This document shows positions 26,749 to 34,934 of a DNA stretch of 64,000 nucleotides, piece after piece. Below the pieces are notes generated by a model. It was given only the letters and a program-made list of their open reading frames with translations, did not search any database and was not told where the DNA came from. Numbering within the stretch: the stretch's first letter is position 1; the number at the start of each line of letters is the position of its first letter. Both the position numbers and the translations under genes were made by a program. This DNA comes from Bdellovibrionales bacterium (GTDB lineage: Bacteria; Bdellovibrionota; UBA1018): assembly GCA_016786465.1 (NCBI GenBank), contig JAEUWC010000030.1, forward strand, positions 288,669 to 352,668. Reading direction: 5' to 3'.

Positions 26749-27477
26749 TTACATTCCTAATCCCGGCGTTCCCATATTTGATCCGGTGCCCAGCGTGGGG
26801 TCCATCATAGGATCCATCGCGCCACCCGGCATTCCGGTCGATCCACCCATTGGATCCATACTTCCTGGCATTCCAGTCGATCCACCCATCGGGTCCATCG
26901 CCCCCGGCATTCCAGTCGATCCGCCCATTCCACCCAGCGGGTCCATTCCGAATCCACCGGTGGCACCCATATTCCCCATTCCGCCCATGCCCCCGCCAGC
27001 GCTTGGAGCCGCCATAGGTGCCTGGCCTTCGCCTTGGTAAACGGGACCGCTGGTGCGGTTGACGTCGGCGGGTTTTTTACTTGGCGCCAACGCGGTATCG
27101 GCCAAAGGATCGGGTGCCGAAAATTCGATTCGGCTAGCGCCATTCTTCACGGCTTCGTATTCGGCTTGTTCGGCAAAGAACTTGGCTTTGCGTGCGTACT
27201 GTTCGCAGGCAGCGTAGTTCTTCAGTTGGTACTCGCGTTTCGATTTCACGTACCATTCGGAAGATTGGCGGAAAAGTTCGGGGGCCAAAGTATCGGCCTT
27301 CACTTCGCGCGCGGCCTTTAAGGCGGCAGCGGTATCCGACATCAGTTGTACTGGACGCAGGGTAAAGCTGGAACAGCCCAAGGCGCCGGTGGAAAGCGCT
27401 AGGCTAAAGGCGAATAAAAAACGGGAGCCCAGATCGAACCGGGCTCCCGTCATTTTCTGATTCAGTTTATTGCTCAC
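26749..27477 (-). CDS. DUF4398-like lipoprotein with Gly/Met-rich repeat tail
   Basis: 242 residues from a GTG start that overlaps the pal stop by 4 bp (an ATG at residue 9 is an alternative). A lipobox (GALGC, Cys35) follows. The helical part (MSDTAAALKAAREVKADTLAPELFRQ, AREY-type second helix with KNYAACEQYARKAKFFAEQA in segments) is the DUF4398 pattern found in envelope lipoproteins with TolA-like or Pal-like neighbours. From about residue 155 a Gly/Met/Pro-rich region begins, with three copies of a 13-14 residue unit GGSTGMPG(x)MDPM at residues 185-224. It lies between pal and the CpoB-like gene and so probably works in the Tol-Pal system. Confidence 0.75.
   Translation of the reverse strand: MSNKLNQKMTGARFDLGSRFLFAFSLALSTGALGCSSFTLRPVQLMSDTAAALKAAREVKADTLAPELFRQSSEWYVKSKREYQLKNYAACEQYARKAKFFAEQAEYEAVKNGASRIEFSAPDPLADTALAPSKKPADVNRTSGPVYQGEGQAPMAAPSAGGGMGGMGNMGATGGFGMDPLGGMGGSTGMPGAMDPMGGSTGMPGSMDPMGGSTGMPGGAMDPMMDPTLGTGSNMGTPGLGM
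26806..26925 (-). repeat. Three 39-42 bp tandem repeats in coding sequence
   Basis: The region encodes residues 185-224 of the DUF4398-like lipoprotein as GGSTGMPGAMDPM, GGSTGMPGSMDPM and GGSTGMPGGAMDPM. Units differ by one residue and one codon insertion, implying recent slippage or unequal exchange. Confidence 0.85.
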
Positions 27478-27980
27478 TTCGCGGTGATGACGAAATTGGC
27501 CCGGCGGTTTTTAGCAAATGCGGCTTCCGTCGTGCCTGGGTCCAATGGGCGTTCCTTACCGTAGCTGATGACGGCTAGGCGATCAGCACTGATGCCTTGG
27601 CCTTCCATGAACTTGCGGATTGCGTTTGCGCGCTTTTCGCCCAGGGCGATGTTGTATTGAATTCCGCCGCGTTGATCGCAGTGGCCTTCGATTTGAACTT
27701 TCAGACCCGAATTTTCCTTCATGATCTTGCCGTTTGAAATCGCTTTGCTTTTTTCACCGTCGTCCATGGTGAATGAATCGTATGGAAAGTTGATGGTCTG
27801 GAGTCCCATCGCTTTGCCTGAATCCGAGTCACCCATCGAGTTTTCGTCGATGGCCGGAGCGTTGTTCGCTACTGGAAGCTCGTCTGGCTTCTTCTGTTTA
27901 TCTGGGCAGCCCGAGGCCATCATCAAAGCGGCCAATAGCCCCGTTACTGCAAAAATCTGTCCTTTTTTATTCCCGTACAT
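27474..27980 (-). CDS. pal: Peptidoglycan-associated lipoprotein Pal
   Basis: 168 residues. Lipobox MASGC (Cys25) then a short linker and the OmpA-like domain: INFPYDSFTMDD, VQIEGHCDQRGG, YNIALGEKRANAIRKFM and RRANFVITAK. The aspartate and arginine of the peptidoglycan diaminopimelate pocket (CDQRG and KNRRANF) are in place. Pal is lipid-anchored in the outer membrane, binds peptidoglycan and is captured by TolB at the division site. Good Shine-Dalgarno GGAGGA. It leads a minus-strand run that continues through the DUF4398 lipoprotein and the CpoB-like gene; tolQRAB are not in the window. Confidence 0.95.
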   Translation of the reverse strand: MYGNKKGQIFAVTGLLAALMMASGCPDKQKKPDELPVANNAPAIDENSMGDSDSGKAMGLQTINFPYDSFTMDDGEKSKAISNGKIMKENSGLKVQIEGHCDQRGGIQYNIALGEKRANAIRKFMEGQGISADRLAVISYGKERPLDPGTTEAAFAKNRRANFVITAK

Positions 27981-28163
27981 TTCGAAATCCTCCAGTTGTA
28001 GCAGTTGTCTGAATCAGTATTTCTAAAAGATTAGACGACCCAAGTAGGTTCGCGCAAGCAAACATCTTTTTTTAAAGGTTCGCTGACGTTGCCGCGCCGC
28101 GCGTTACCCGCCCCGACTGTGATGGCACAGAGCAAGCAGAATGTGATGCGCGAGGTAAAGCAA

Positions 28164-28574
28164 ATGAAAGACGTAAACAAAGTAGTGTTGTTGGGAAGAC
28201 TCGGGGCAGACCCCGTCAAACGTGAGACGAAAAAAGGAATCGCAGTGACGCAGTTTTCTGTTGCGACTTCTCGGCCGATTTTTTCGCGGGACGCTGAAAC
28301 TGGCGAAGCAGAAGAAACCGAATCGCAGGCAGAAACTGTGGCGGATCGCCCCGAAGAAGAAACCCAGTGGCATCGGATCGTGACTTGGGGAAAACAGGCG
28401 GAGGCCTGTGCCCAGTATCTGAAGACGGGATCTCCGGTCTTTGTCGAAGGCAGTCTGAAGACTCGGCGCTATTCGGCCAAGGATGGAAGCTCGAAGCTGT
28501 CTGTGGAAATTCACGCAGAAAACGTCAGCTTCGTGGGCTATCCGCCTTCACGTGCGATGCAAGCCATCGGGTAA
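28164..28574 (+). CDS. ssb: Single-stranded DNA-binding protein, atypical
   Basis: 136 residues from ATG 28164 (Shine-Dalgarno GAGG 8 nt upstream); upstream in-frame ATGs at 28089 to 28146 give an unlikely basic extension. The OB-fold shows KVVLLGRLGADP, VTQFSVAT, WHRIVTWGKQAE and GSPVFVEGSLKTRRY, as in bacterial SSB. Two oddities: an acidic insertion at residues 43-67 (11 Asp/Glu in 24) before the HRIV strand, and no C-terminal acidic tip; the protein ends in SRAMQAIG instead of the DDDIPF-type peptide that recruits repair proteins. A second, canonical SSB elsewhere is possible. Confidence 0.9.
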   Translation: MKDVNKVVLLGRLGADPVKRETKKGIAVTQFSVATSRPIFSRDAETGEAEETESQAETVADRPEEETQWHRIVTWGKQAEACAQYLKTGSPVFVEGSLKTRRYSAKDGSSKLSVEIHAENVSFVGYPPSRAMQAIG

Positions 28575-28606
28575 ACCCAAACGGGCAGAAGAAAGGATTC
28601 TTCAAG

Positions 28607-28639
28607 AAGGGCGGGCGCACTTTGCGTTCGCCCTTTTTT
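28607..28639 (+). terminator. Rho-independent terminator after ssb
   Basis: AAGGGCG (28607-28613) and CGCCCTT (28629-28635) form the base of a stem that continues inward with GGCGCA and TGCGTT, followed by a run of six T. It lies 33 bp after the ssb stop codon and separates it from the convergent gene whose stop is at 28642. Confidence 0.85.
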
Positions 28640-28641
28640 GC

Positions 28642-29049
28642 TTAGTCCTTGGAAATTTCGACTTTGTCGCCAACCATCACGGCGCGGGTCGTTGCCGGCG
28701 TTCTTTCGGGGCTTTCAATTTCATCCAGGCGTGCGATCGCTGCGTTGGATTCAGCATGAATGACCTTAATGGTGCCAATCGGAAACGACATATCCTTATA
28801 CAGCTTCTGGCTGGTGACATCGAAAGTGCTGATCATTCGAAAGACTTTTAACTTCGTTCCGGTTTTAACACCGTTGGAAGTGCCCATGTTCACATAGAAG
28901 TCTTTTTGCGCGACTTCGCCAGTATTGCCTAGGTCCACCGACTTATAGACGCTGTAGACCATGAAGTCGCTGGCCTGGGACAGTGGGATCGCGAGCATCG
29001 CGATGAATGAAAGAGCCAAAGATAGTGTAAAAATCAGATCTTTTCGCAT
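28642..29049 (-). CDS. Secreted protein, FlgT C-terminal-like beta domain
   Basis: 135 residues from ATG 29049 (an AGGTG Shine-Dalgarno precedes it; the frame to 29190 adds an unlikely cysteine-rich extension). Signal peptide MRKDLIFTLSLALSFIAMLAIPLSQA. The mature part resembles a small beta barrel: KDFYVNMGTSNGVKTGTKLKVFR, then SFPIGTIKVIHAESNAAIARL and VMVGDKVEI. The NMG...GVKxGT and GTIKV...NAAIARL blocks are reminiscent of the C-terminal domain of FlgT-like or similar proteins; a link to flagella is speculative. Confidence 0.5.
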   Translation of the reverse strand: MRKDLIFTLSLALSFIAMLAIPLSQASDFMVYSVYKSVDLGNTGEVAQKDFYVNMGTSNGVKTGTKLKVFRMISTFDVTSQKLYKDMSFPIGTIKVIHAESNAAIARLDEIESPERTPATTRAVMVGDKVEISKD

Positions 29050-29233
29050 GGAAGCACCTAAAAATAAGAGGGCAGCCTGCCCAAAATTTTGTGCCGCATC
29101 CTTGCGGGAAACTTGAAAGGCAACGAAGCCTGTCATGAGACCTATCGGCAAGTTCTGCCGGAACCTGAGGCAAATTTTACACAGGGTCAAATGCGACCGG
29201 CCATCTTGGACAGGGTCAAAAAACTGGCGGTGC

Positions 29234-30613
29234 TTACTCTTCTGGAATCAGCTTACGGTAGGATTCAACTTTCGCTTTGATGTACTGGGTGAATTTATCT
29301 TTGTCCGAGTCCGTCATGGGCGAATCAGCGATGGCGGCTAGCATATTGGCTTCGTTTGAAACCATGGTCTTGATGGCCGACGAAGTTTCTTTGCCATACC
29401 TGACCGAAGCCGAAGTGTCTGGGATCTTTCCTTCCGCCCATTGATGGCCCACCAGCTTCGTCAAATCGAAATCATAGGGTACCCAAAGTTGATTGGCCCC
29501 GGGATCGACGTCACGGGTGTTGTGGCCCGGCGACCAATCCGTATTTTGAACCAGATCCTCGGCTACGTTAAGTTCTTCTCGGCTTGTGCCTACGATTCCT
29601 TCTTTTAGGCTGCCATCTTTCTTCGTCATCCGATCAAATGCGTTTTTCTGGTTTTCAATCAGAATTGCAGGACCTTGGTCAAAGGGTTCGCCATTGGCGT
29701 TCTGATACTTCATCTGAACCAGCTGCGTTTTGAAATGCGCAAGACCGGACGCTTCCAAGATCTTGTAGACCGTGTATTCACGGTTAATCATCTGAACTTC
29801 TTTATCCCCTGGGTTTTTTTGGCAATGAGTGACGACTTTCATGTCGCGGTCGGCGGACTTGAAAAGCTCGGTTTTATCTTCCTTGGGTAAAATCATCTTG
29901 AAAGGAGGGAAATCCGAACACCATCTTGCACGAATTCCGCCACGGCCCTCAAGGTCCACCGGAACCGACTGGGCCTTTCCGTCGAAATGAAATGTCAGCA
30001 GGCCCTTGCCTCGTTGCGTGCTTCCGTCGTTTAGACGAAGGGTCATTTCCATTCCCGAAGGCTGCTGAAAAAGTTTGATCTTGGAATGGCTGTGCACGTT
30101 CGTGAATTTTGAGCCGTTCTGATGCCAGTTCACGAAATGGTTCAGGTTGCACCTTTTTTGGTTGTTTGCCGAACTTAAGTAGACCTTAACGATGTCATTG
30201 AGCTGCGTGACTGCTGGATCAAAGACAATCTTTTCTTTAAGTTCTTTACAGATGGGATCATCGGCATCGCCTTGAAGGACAAGGTCTGCAGGACCATCGG
30301 TCAAAACTTTTCTTTCGACTTCGCTGGGAACAATATCACTGAGCCTAAAGGGTTTTCCTTCACAGGACTTGGCTTGAAACAAAAGGCGGTGCCCGTCGGT
30401 CATTTTCCCCGCCAAGTTCGCTGCTGCCATCCAGTTCTTTTTTGGCGCAGACTTTTTCACTTTATTCTTGAACGCAATATCTTCCATGCGTTCGGCTTTC
30501 AATTTCGTCTTTCTAGCCTCGCGTTCGTTCTCCTGCTTTTGCTGCGCGTGAACTGGGGTGACGCTGGATACGGAAAACGTGGCCAGGACGAAAGTGAAAA
30601 TAATGGTTCTCAT
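29234..30613 (-). CDS. Secreted CotH/kinase-like protein
   Basis: 459 residues from ATG 30613 (MRTIIFTFVLATFSVSSVTPVHAQ signal peptide). An N-terminal basic helical linker precedes a domain with the blocks RARWCSDFPPFKMIL, KVVTHCQKN, REYTVYKILEASGL, GPAILIENQKNA, EDLVQNTDWSPGHN and VPYDFDLTKL. The NTDW...HN segment followed by DFD is the active-site layout seen in CotH-like secreted kinases (an N-D-W loop and a metal-binding Asp), and the CSDFPP/THC cysteine pair is typical of a bacterial subfamily of unknown function. Kinase activity is inferred, not shown. Exported, presumably periplasmic. Confidence 0.6.
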   Translation of the reverse strand: MRTIIFTFVLATFSVSSVTPVHAQQKQENEREARKTKLKAERMEDIAFKNKVKKSAPKKNWMAAANLAGKMTDGHRLLFQAKSCEGKPFRLSDIVPSEVERKVLTDGPADLVLQGDADDPICKELKEKIVFDPAVTQLNDIVKVYLSSANNQKRCNLNHFVNWHQNGSKFTNVHSHSKIKLFQQPSGMEMTLRLNDGSTQRGKGLLTFHFDGKAQSVPVDLEGRGGIRARWCSDFPPFKMILPKEDKTELFKSADRDMKVVTHCQKNPGDKEVQMINREYTVYKILEASGLAHFKTQLVQMKYQNANGEPFDQGPAILIENQKNAFDRMTKKDGSLKEGIVGTSREELNVAEDLVQNTDWSPGHNTRDVDPGANQLWVPYDFDLTKLVGHQWAEGKIPDTSASVRYGKETSSAIKTMVSNEANMLAAIADSPMTDSDKDKFTQYIKAKVESYRKLIPEE

Positions 30614-30718
30614 GCTCTTTTTTTCGGCTCCAACTAACGAAAACAATAGCAGTTTTTATGGCCAGTCAAGTTTTCGTCGCTTCCTGCCGATAAGGTTCTG
30701 TTAGGCCTAGGAGGGCGT

Positions 30719-31699
30719 GTGTCCGATTTATATCAATCCGTTGATATCATTTCGTTTCGTAACGCGACCAGGGACATCACCTTCGATGTCTTCTTGAAGC
30801 TTTCGGACAATAACTATGCGCACGTCTTTTCTCGAACGACGGGATTGGATTACAAGCGCCTGGCTCAGTACATCCAAAAAGGGGTCCGCCAGCTTTATAT
30901 CCGCCGTGCCGATCAGCAGGCCTATGAACAATTCGTCACCAAAACGGCTGATTCCATCTTTCACGACCCCAACGTTCCAAACGAAAAGAAGATCGCAAGC
31001 CTTCTGAACATGACGGAACAAAACATGTCAGAAATTTTCGCCTTAGCGCGTGTTCCTGAAGCGACTGCGAAGAACGCGCAGAAAGTGGTGAAGAACTACG
31101 TCAACTTGATGGTTGAAAACCCAAAAAGTTTGGCTGTGATTCTGAAGCTGGTTTCTCACGGTGACTTCCTTTACTACCATTCCATTGCCACCGCGATTTT
31201 TTCGATGTTCATGGCCAAGGCTAGCGGACAGTACAATACCCGCACTTTGGAACTGGTCGGAATGGGCGGGTTTCTGCACGACATTGGTTCAACAAAGCTT
31301 CCTAAGGAATTGGTCTGTGCGGCGGACGACCTTCAGGGAACTGAACTTTACAAGATGCGCGAGCATCCCAAGCTGGGCCTTGAAATGGTGGAAAAGACCC
31401 CGAACGTTCCTGACGAAGTTCGCTACATTATTTATCAGCACCACGAACAGCCCGGTGGCGGCGGTTTTCCGAATCAGATTCGTGGCCCCGTGATCTACCA
31501 TCCGGCAAAGCTGGTAGCGATCGCGGATGCTTTCAGCGGTTTGATTTCAAAACGTCCGAATCGACCTGCATTTACACCGGAACAGGCGATCGCACTGATG
31601 CGCCGTGAAGCAGGAAAGTATGATCGCGATCTTTTGAATCTATTGGCTAGCATCTTCCTTCGGGGAAGTTCGCAGGGCTCGGGCGGGAAAGCCGCCTAG
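30719..31699 (+). CDS. HD-GYP domain protein (c-di-GMP phosphodiesterase type)
   Basis: 326 residues from a GTG start right after an AGGAGGG Shine-Dalgarno. The N-terminal 60 residues form a small alpha/beta domain as in DUF3391-type HD-GYP partners. The C-terminal domain carries the HD motif HDIGSTKLP and the GYP motif as HHEQPGGGGFP, with Phe in place of Tyr; other metal ligands (HSIATAIFS, EHPKLGLEM) are present. Such enzymes hydrolyse c-di-GMP to GMP or pGpG; the GGF variant is usually active but may be a signalling form. It begins an operon with ppa (9 bp gap). Confidence 0.88.
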   Translation: MSDLYQSVDIISFRNATRDITFDVFLKLSDNNYAHVFSRTTGLDYKRLAQYIQKGVRQLYIRRADQQAYEQFVTKTADSIFHDPNVPNEKKIASLLNMTEQNMSEIFALARVPEATAKNAQKVVKNYVNLMVENPKSLAVILKLVSHGDFLYYHSIATAIFSMFMAKASGQYNTRTLELVGMGGFLHDIGSTKLPKELVCAADDLQGTELYKMREHPKLGLEMVEKTPNVPDEVRYIIYQHHEQPGGGGFPNQIRGPVIYHPAKLVAIADAFSGLISKRPNRPAFTPEQAIALMRREAGKYDRDLLNLLASIFLRGSSQGSGGKAA

Positions 31700-31708
31700 G
31701 CGGATCGT

Positions 31709-32326
31709 ATGAGTTACTCGGTCTTTAGGCCGCACCCCTGGCACGGATTACCGGCAGGAGACGCGGCACCTGAACGCGTCAACGCGTACATCGAAATCAC
31801 CCCATTTGATGGCATTAAGTACGAAATCGACAAGGATAGCGGTTACCTTCGCGTGGATCGTCCGCAGTTGACGTCGTCGCTTCCTCCGGCACTTTACGGG
31901 TTCATTCCACAGACCTATTGCGGTGATGAAGTCGCGAAGCTGGCGCCCACTTGCAAGCTTGGGGATGGAGATCCACTGGACATCTTGGTGGTCAGTGAAA
32001 GACCCATCAGTCGAAATGAAGTGATTGTACCTGCGCGAGTCATCGGTGGTCTTCGAATGATCGACCGGGGCGAGGCCGACGACAAGATCATTGCGGTTTT
32101 AGAAAGTGATCCTTACTGGAAGTCCGTGAACGAGCTTTCGGACTTGCCCGCAATCTTGACCCAAAGGATTGAACACTATTTTTCGACCTATAAACTGATT
32201 CCCGGCCAAGCGCAGCCGGTCAATATTCAAGGTCGTTACGGAAAAAAGGAAGCACTGGAAGTGATTCGCGCTTCATTCGTGGATTACCAAAACAAGTTCA
32301 AAGGGTCGGGTAAGTCCAAGCCATGA
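31709..32326 (+). CDS. ppa: Inorganic pyrophosphatase, family I
   Basis: 205 residues. It hydrolyses pyrophosphate to phosphate and drives biosynthetic reactions. The active-site DGDPLD motif ([10 protein letters not shown]), the earlier [13 protein letters not shown] lysine/glutamate block, [13 protein letters not shown] and the [14 protein letters not shown] block match family I enzymes, of the longer eukaryote-like type rather than the short E. coli one. It starts 9 bp after the HD-GYP gene and overlaps the next start by 4 bp. Confidence 0.95.
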   Translation: MSYSVFRPHPWHGLPAGDAAPERVNAYIEITPFDGIKYEIDKDSGYLRVDRPQLTSSLPPALYGFIPQTYCGDEVAKLAPTCKLGDGDPLDILVVSERPISRNEVIVPARVIGGLRMIDRGEADDKIIAVLESDPYWKSVNELSDLPAILTQRIEHYFSTYKLIPGQAQPVNIQGRYGKKEALEVIRASFVDYQNKFKGSGKSKP

Positions 32327-33117
32327 GCGTGATCAAGCCCCGCGCTAGGCCGTTGGGTCAGGTTTCCTTGGTTCGAGCGATTTCAAAACTGGGCATCGGA
32401 ACACGCACACAGGCTGAAGAATGGATTTTGGCGGGAAAAGTAAAGGTCGCCGGGAAAGTGGTGACGAATCCCAAGATGTGGGTCTTTCCGGAAAAAGCCG
32501 GCATTACGGTCGAAGGCGTGGATTCTTCCAAGAAGCGTCCGATGACGATCGTCCTTCACAAACCCACAGGCCTGGTCACCACTCGGGTCGATGAAAAGGG
32601 TCGGCCAACAGTCTATTCGTTGATTGAAGACGTGAAAATTCCTTTGGTCCCCGTTGGTCGACTGGATCTGGCGACTTCAGGACTTTTGATCATGACCAAC
32701 GATACACAGCTTGCGAATTGGATCACGGATCCCAAAAGCGGCGTGCTGAAAACTTATTTAGTTTTAGTGGACGGAGAGTTCACGCCCGAAATGCGCTTGA
32801 AAATATTGGCGGGGGTTACAGATCAAGGCGAAATCCTAAAAGCGTCATCCGTGGAAATTCGCAAGGCATCCCGGCGCGAGTCCCATCTGACGGTTTTGCT
32901 GAATGAAGGCAAGAACCGAGAAATTCGTCGCATGATGGCGGCGATGGGGACGCCCGTCAGGAAACTGAAGCGGGTCGCGATTGGAACTTTGAATCTGAAT
33001 GACTTGGAAGAAGGTTCGTGGCGCGAACTTCACCCACAAGAAATTACAAAGGCTTTTCCCGGAGCAAAGCAGGGTGGGGTCAGCGGAAAAAAGCCGCCTG
33101 GAAAGGATCATGACTGA
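32323..33117 (+). CDS. RsuA/RluB/E/F-family pseudouridine synthase
   Basis: 264 residues. N-terminal S4 RNA-binding domain ([32 protein letters not shown] in segments) and the catalytic domain with Asp in [17 protein letters not shown], then [26 protein letters not shown] and VKRVAIG-like [10 protein letters not shown]. It isomerises a uridine in rRNA; small- or large-subunit target cannot be told from sequence. ATGA overlap with ppa, and its stop shares a base with the start of the methyltransferase (TGATG), so the three are tightly coupled. Confidence 0.9.
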   Translation: MSVIKPRARPLGQVSLVRAISKLGIGTRTQAEEWILAGKVKVAGKVVTNPKMWVFPEKAGITVEGVDSSKKRPMTIVLHKPTGLVTTRVDEKGRPTVYSLIEDVKIPLVPVGRLDLATSGLLIMTNDTQLANWITDPKSGVLKTYLVLVDGEFTPEMRLKILAGVTDQGEILKASSVEIRKASRRESHLTVLLNEGKNREIRRMMAAMGTPVRKLKRVAIGTLNLNDLEEGSWRELHPQEITKAFPGAKQGGVSGKKPPGKDHD

Positions 33118-34208
33118 TGTTTTCGGCAACCCTTTCGCGCCTGCGTTGTCCGAAGTGCCGGGGTGGTCTGAAGCTTCCCCCGGGTGCTGAAGCATCGACG
33201 GCAGATATCTTGTCAGGGGCGTTGGATTGTCCAAAGTGCAGGACCGCGTATCCCATCTTGGCGGGTGTCGCAGTTTTGGTCGAACCCGTCGAAGAATACC
33301 TTTGCGCGCACGCCAAGGGAATTTCCAAGCTGGTGAAGGATTCAGAAATTCCAAAGCAGTACCGGCGCGCCTATCAAGAAGCCCTGCAAGAAATGCGTGA
33401 AATGGGCCCAGATCACATTGAAGAAGATTTGGAATCGGATCGCGTGAACGCGCTTTATCTGATGAATCATTACATTGCGACCCGGGATTTGGATTTCGCG
33501 GGCCCCGATCCGATGATTCGGGAATGGGTGGCGAAGGTTTGGGACAAAGGACCTTTGGAAGAAGTCGCGATGCGAGTCGCCGAAATCGATGTTCCCGGGC
33601 TATCCGTGGTCGAGCAAGGATGCGGAGTCGGCGGACTGGCACGACGAATTTTTCAGAAGAAGGGGGACGGGCGTTCGTACTTGGGTGTCGACAGTTCTTT
33701 CGCGAGCATCGCCCTGGCCAGGCATTTAAACTTGGGCGCGCCATACGGCGCAAAGATTCAGTACCCCGCGGATTTGATCGAAGGCGTGGTGTCGAAGGCA
33801 TTTCCAAAAATTTTACCGCTAGGAACGACGGATGTGGATTTCGTCGTAGGCGATCTTTCGGTCATGCCGGTTCAGGTTGGAAGCTGGGACGTGGCCGTCA
33901 GCATGAACGCTATCGATATGTTAGAAAATCCAAACGACATGCCCAAATCCCAGGCGAAGTTGTTGAAACCCAAAGGGATCGCAATTCAAACGGGTCCTTA
34001 CATCTGGCACCCTGAAGTAGCAAAAAACTTGCGCGCACAGTTTCCAAAAGCCGCTTCCGATTCGGCCACGATGGTTAAAGAACTATACCTGGAAAATGGG
34101 TTCGAATTAGCTGAAAGTCGTGATCAGATTCCGTGGCTTTTCTTTAAACATCACCGCCAGATCGAACTTTATTCAGTTCATCTACTGGTCATGAAGAAAA
34201 AAGGTTAG
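33117..34208 (+). CDS. Zinc-ribbon (Trm112-like) class I methyltransferase
   Basis: 363 residues. The N-terminus holds a Zn ribbon with CPKC at residues about 11-14 and again CPKC near 38-41 followed by YPILAGV, the Trm112-like YPV..Gi.vLv pattern. A class I methyltransferase domain follows: VVEQGCGVGGLARRIF (SAM motif I), YLGVDSSFASI (motif II), VDFVVGDLSVMPVQVGSWDVAVSMNAIDML (motifs III-IV) and LLKPKGIAIQTGP. Substrate unknown; fused Trm112-like plus methyltransferase proteins occur in rRNA, protein and small-molecule methylation. End overlaps the convergent lipoprotein stop by 4 bp. Confidence 0.78.
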   Translation: MFSATLSRLRCPKCRGGLKLPPGAEASTADILSGALDCPKCRTAYPILAGVAVLVEPVEEYLCAHAKGISKLVKDSEIPKQYRRAYQEALQEMREMGPDHIEEDLESDRVNALYLMNHYIATRDLDFAGPDPMIREWVAKVWDKGPLEEVAMRVAEIDVPGLSVVEQGCGVGGLARRIFQKKGDGRSYLGVDSSFASIALARHLNLGAPYGAKIQYPADLIEGVVSKAFPKILPLGTTDVDFVVGDLSVMPVQVGSWDVAVSMNAIDMLENPNDMPKSQAKLLKPKGIAIQTGPYIWHPEVAKNLRAQFPKAASDSATMVKELYLENGFELAESRDQIPWLFFKHHRQIELYSVHLLVMKKKG

Positions 34209-34840
34209 CGGACTTTCTTGTATCCCAGGGGCGCAATACGGTAAGGGCGATTTTCGGGCGAAATTCCCGTGTCGCGTTCTTCGCGAAGCCCAAAGTGAAG
34301 GGATTGGCCGCCGTCGCGAATCGCGATGATGTTGTAAAAAACGGTTTGGGTGGTGCCTTCCACGCGATGTTCATCCAGCGCATATGCGTCTTCGGATTTC
34401 GACTTTTCGTTGGGCAGGACCAGTTTTCCAGTGACTGTTTTGTAAGTTACGTTTTCGCCCACGCAATTTTCAGTGAACTTGAAAGTCATGAATTTCTGGG
34501 TGAAGCGAAGGTCAGATAAAATTTCCCAACGGATCATTTCCGAAGTGGTTCCACCGGCCCACATGCAAGTTTCCCAAGTTCCGACGATCAATTGCTTGTA
34601 GTCTTCGATTCCTGCAGGTGGCTGGGACTGACGATTTCTTTCACCTGTCACGGGACTATCGGGGCGATCAGTTCCGCACCCGCTGAGCGCAGCCAAAAGT
34701 CCCAAAACCAAGAACCAGATCAATCCCGATCCGAAAACGGCACGAAGAATGGCCTTGGACTGCGTTTGGACGCTTAAGTGTGCGTACGGATGGGTGGAAT
34801 TCACGCTTTGCGTCATACCGAGCGGTTGGCCCATCGTCAA
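34205..34840 (-). CDS. Lipoprotein of unknown function
   Basis: 211 residues. A long N-region of about 35 residues precedes a hydrophobic core (SGLIWFLVLGLLAALSGC) with a good lipobox, lipidated Cys at about 55; an ATG at 34816 is an alternative start. The mature part is beta-rich with a single central cysteine-containing WETCMW and ENCVGENV, and contains IVGTWETCM, TQKFMTFKFTE, KLVLPNEKS, like a small lipocalin-type domain. Family not recognised. Confidence 0.5.
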   Translation of the reverse strand: MTMGQPLGMTQSVNSTHPYAHLSVQTQSKAILRAVFGSGLIWFLVLGLLAALSGCGTDRPDSPVTGERNRQSQPPAGIEDYKQLIVGTWETCMWAGGTTSEMIRWEILSDLRFTQKFMTFKFTENCVGENVTYKTVTGKLVLPNEKSKSEDAYALDEHRVEGTTQTVFYNIIAIRDGGQSLHFGLREERDTGISPENRPYRIAPLGYKKVR

Positions 34841-34901
34841 GAAGACTCGGCGAGACGGGTGGCGTGGATAAGTGTCCGATTTTAAGACGTATTTTACGCG
34901 G

Positions 34902-34921
34902 TGAGCATCAATAGGTGCTCA
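34902..34921 (-). terminator. Stem-loop between the YhiN-like gene and the lipoprotein
   Basis: TGAGCATC, an AATA loop and GGTGCTCA form an 8-bp stem with one G-U pair, just downstream of the stop of the minus-strand flavoprotein (34935). There is no T-tract on either strand, so an intrinsic terminator is uncertain; a direct repeat ACTAAACG x2 lies beside it. Confidence 0.35.
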
Positions 34922-34934
34922 GAGCACTAAACGA

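Noticed and set aside
26806..26925. Regular repeat unit that could look like a CRISPR array
   Set aside because: Repeats are in frame within a lipoprotein gene, the units are contiguous without spacers, and no cas genes are near.
28131..28146. A GG-N10-GC spacing resembling a sigma-54 promoter upstream of ssb
   Set aside because: The -12 element reads AAGC rather than TTGC, the match is partial, and ssb is not a typical sigma-54 target. Not called.
32845..33807. Long open frame (320 codons) on the minus strand across the pseudouridine synthase and methyltransferase genes
   Set aside because: Strong coding evidence on the plus strand, arginine/proline-rich low-complexity translation, and no family match: an antisense shadow.
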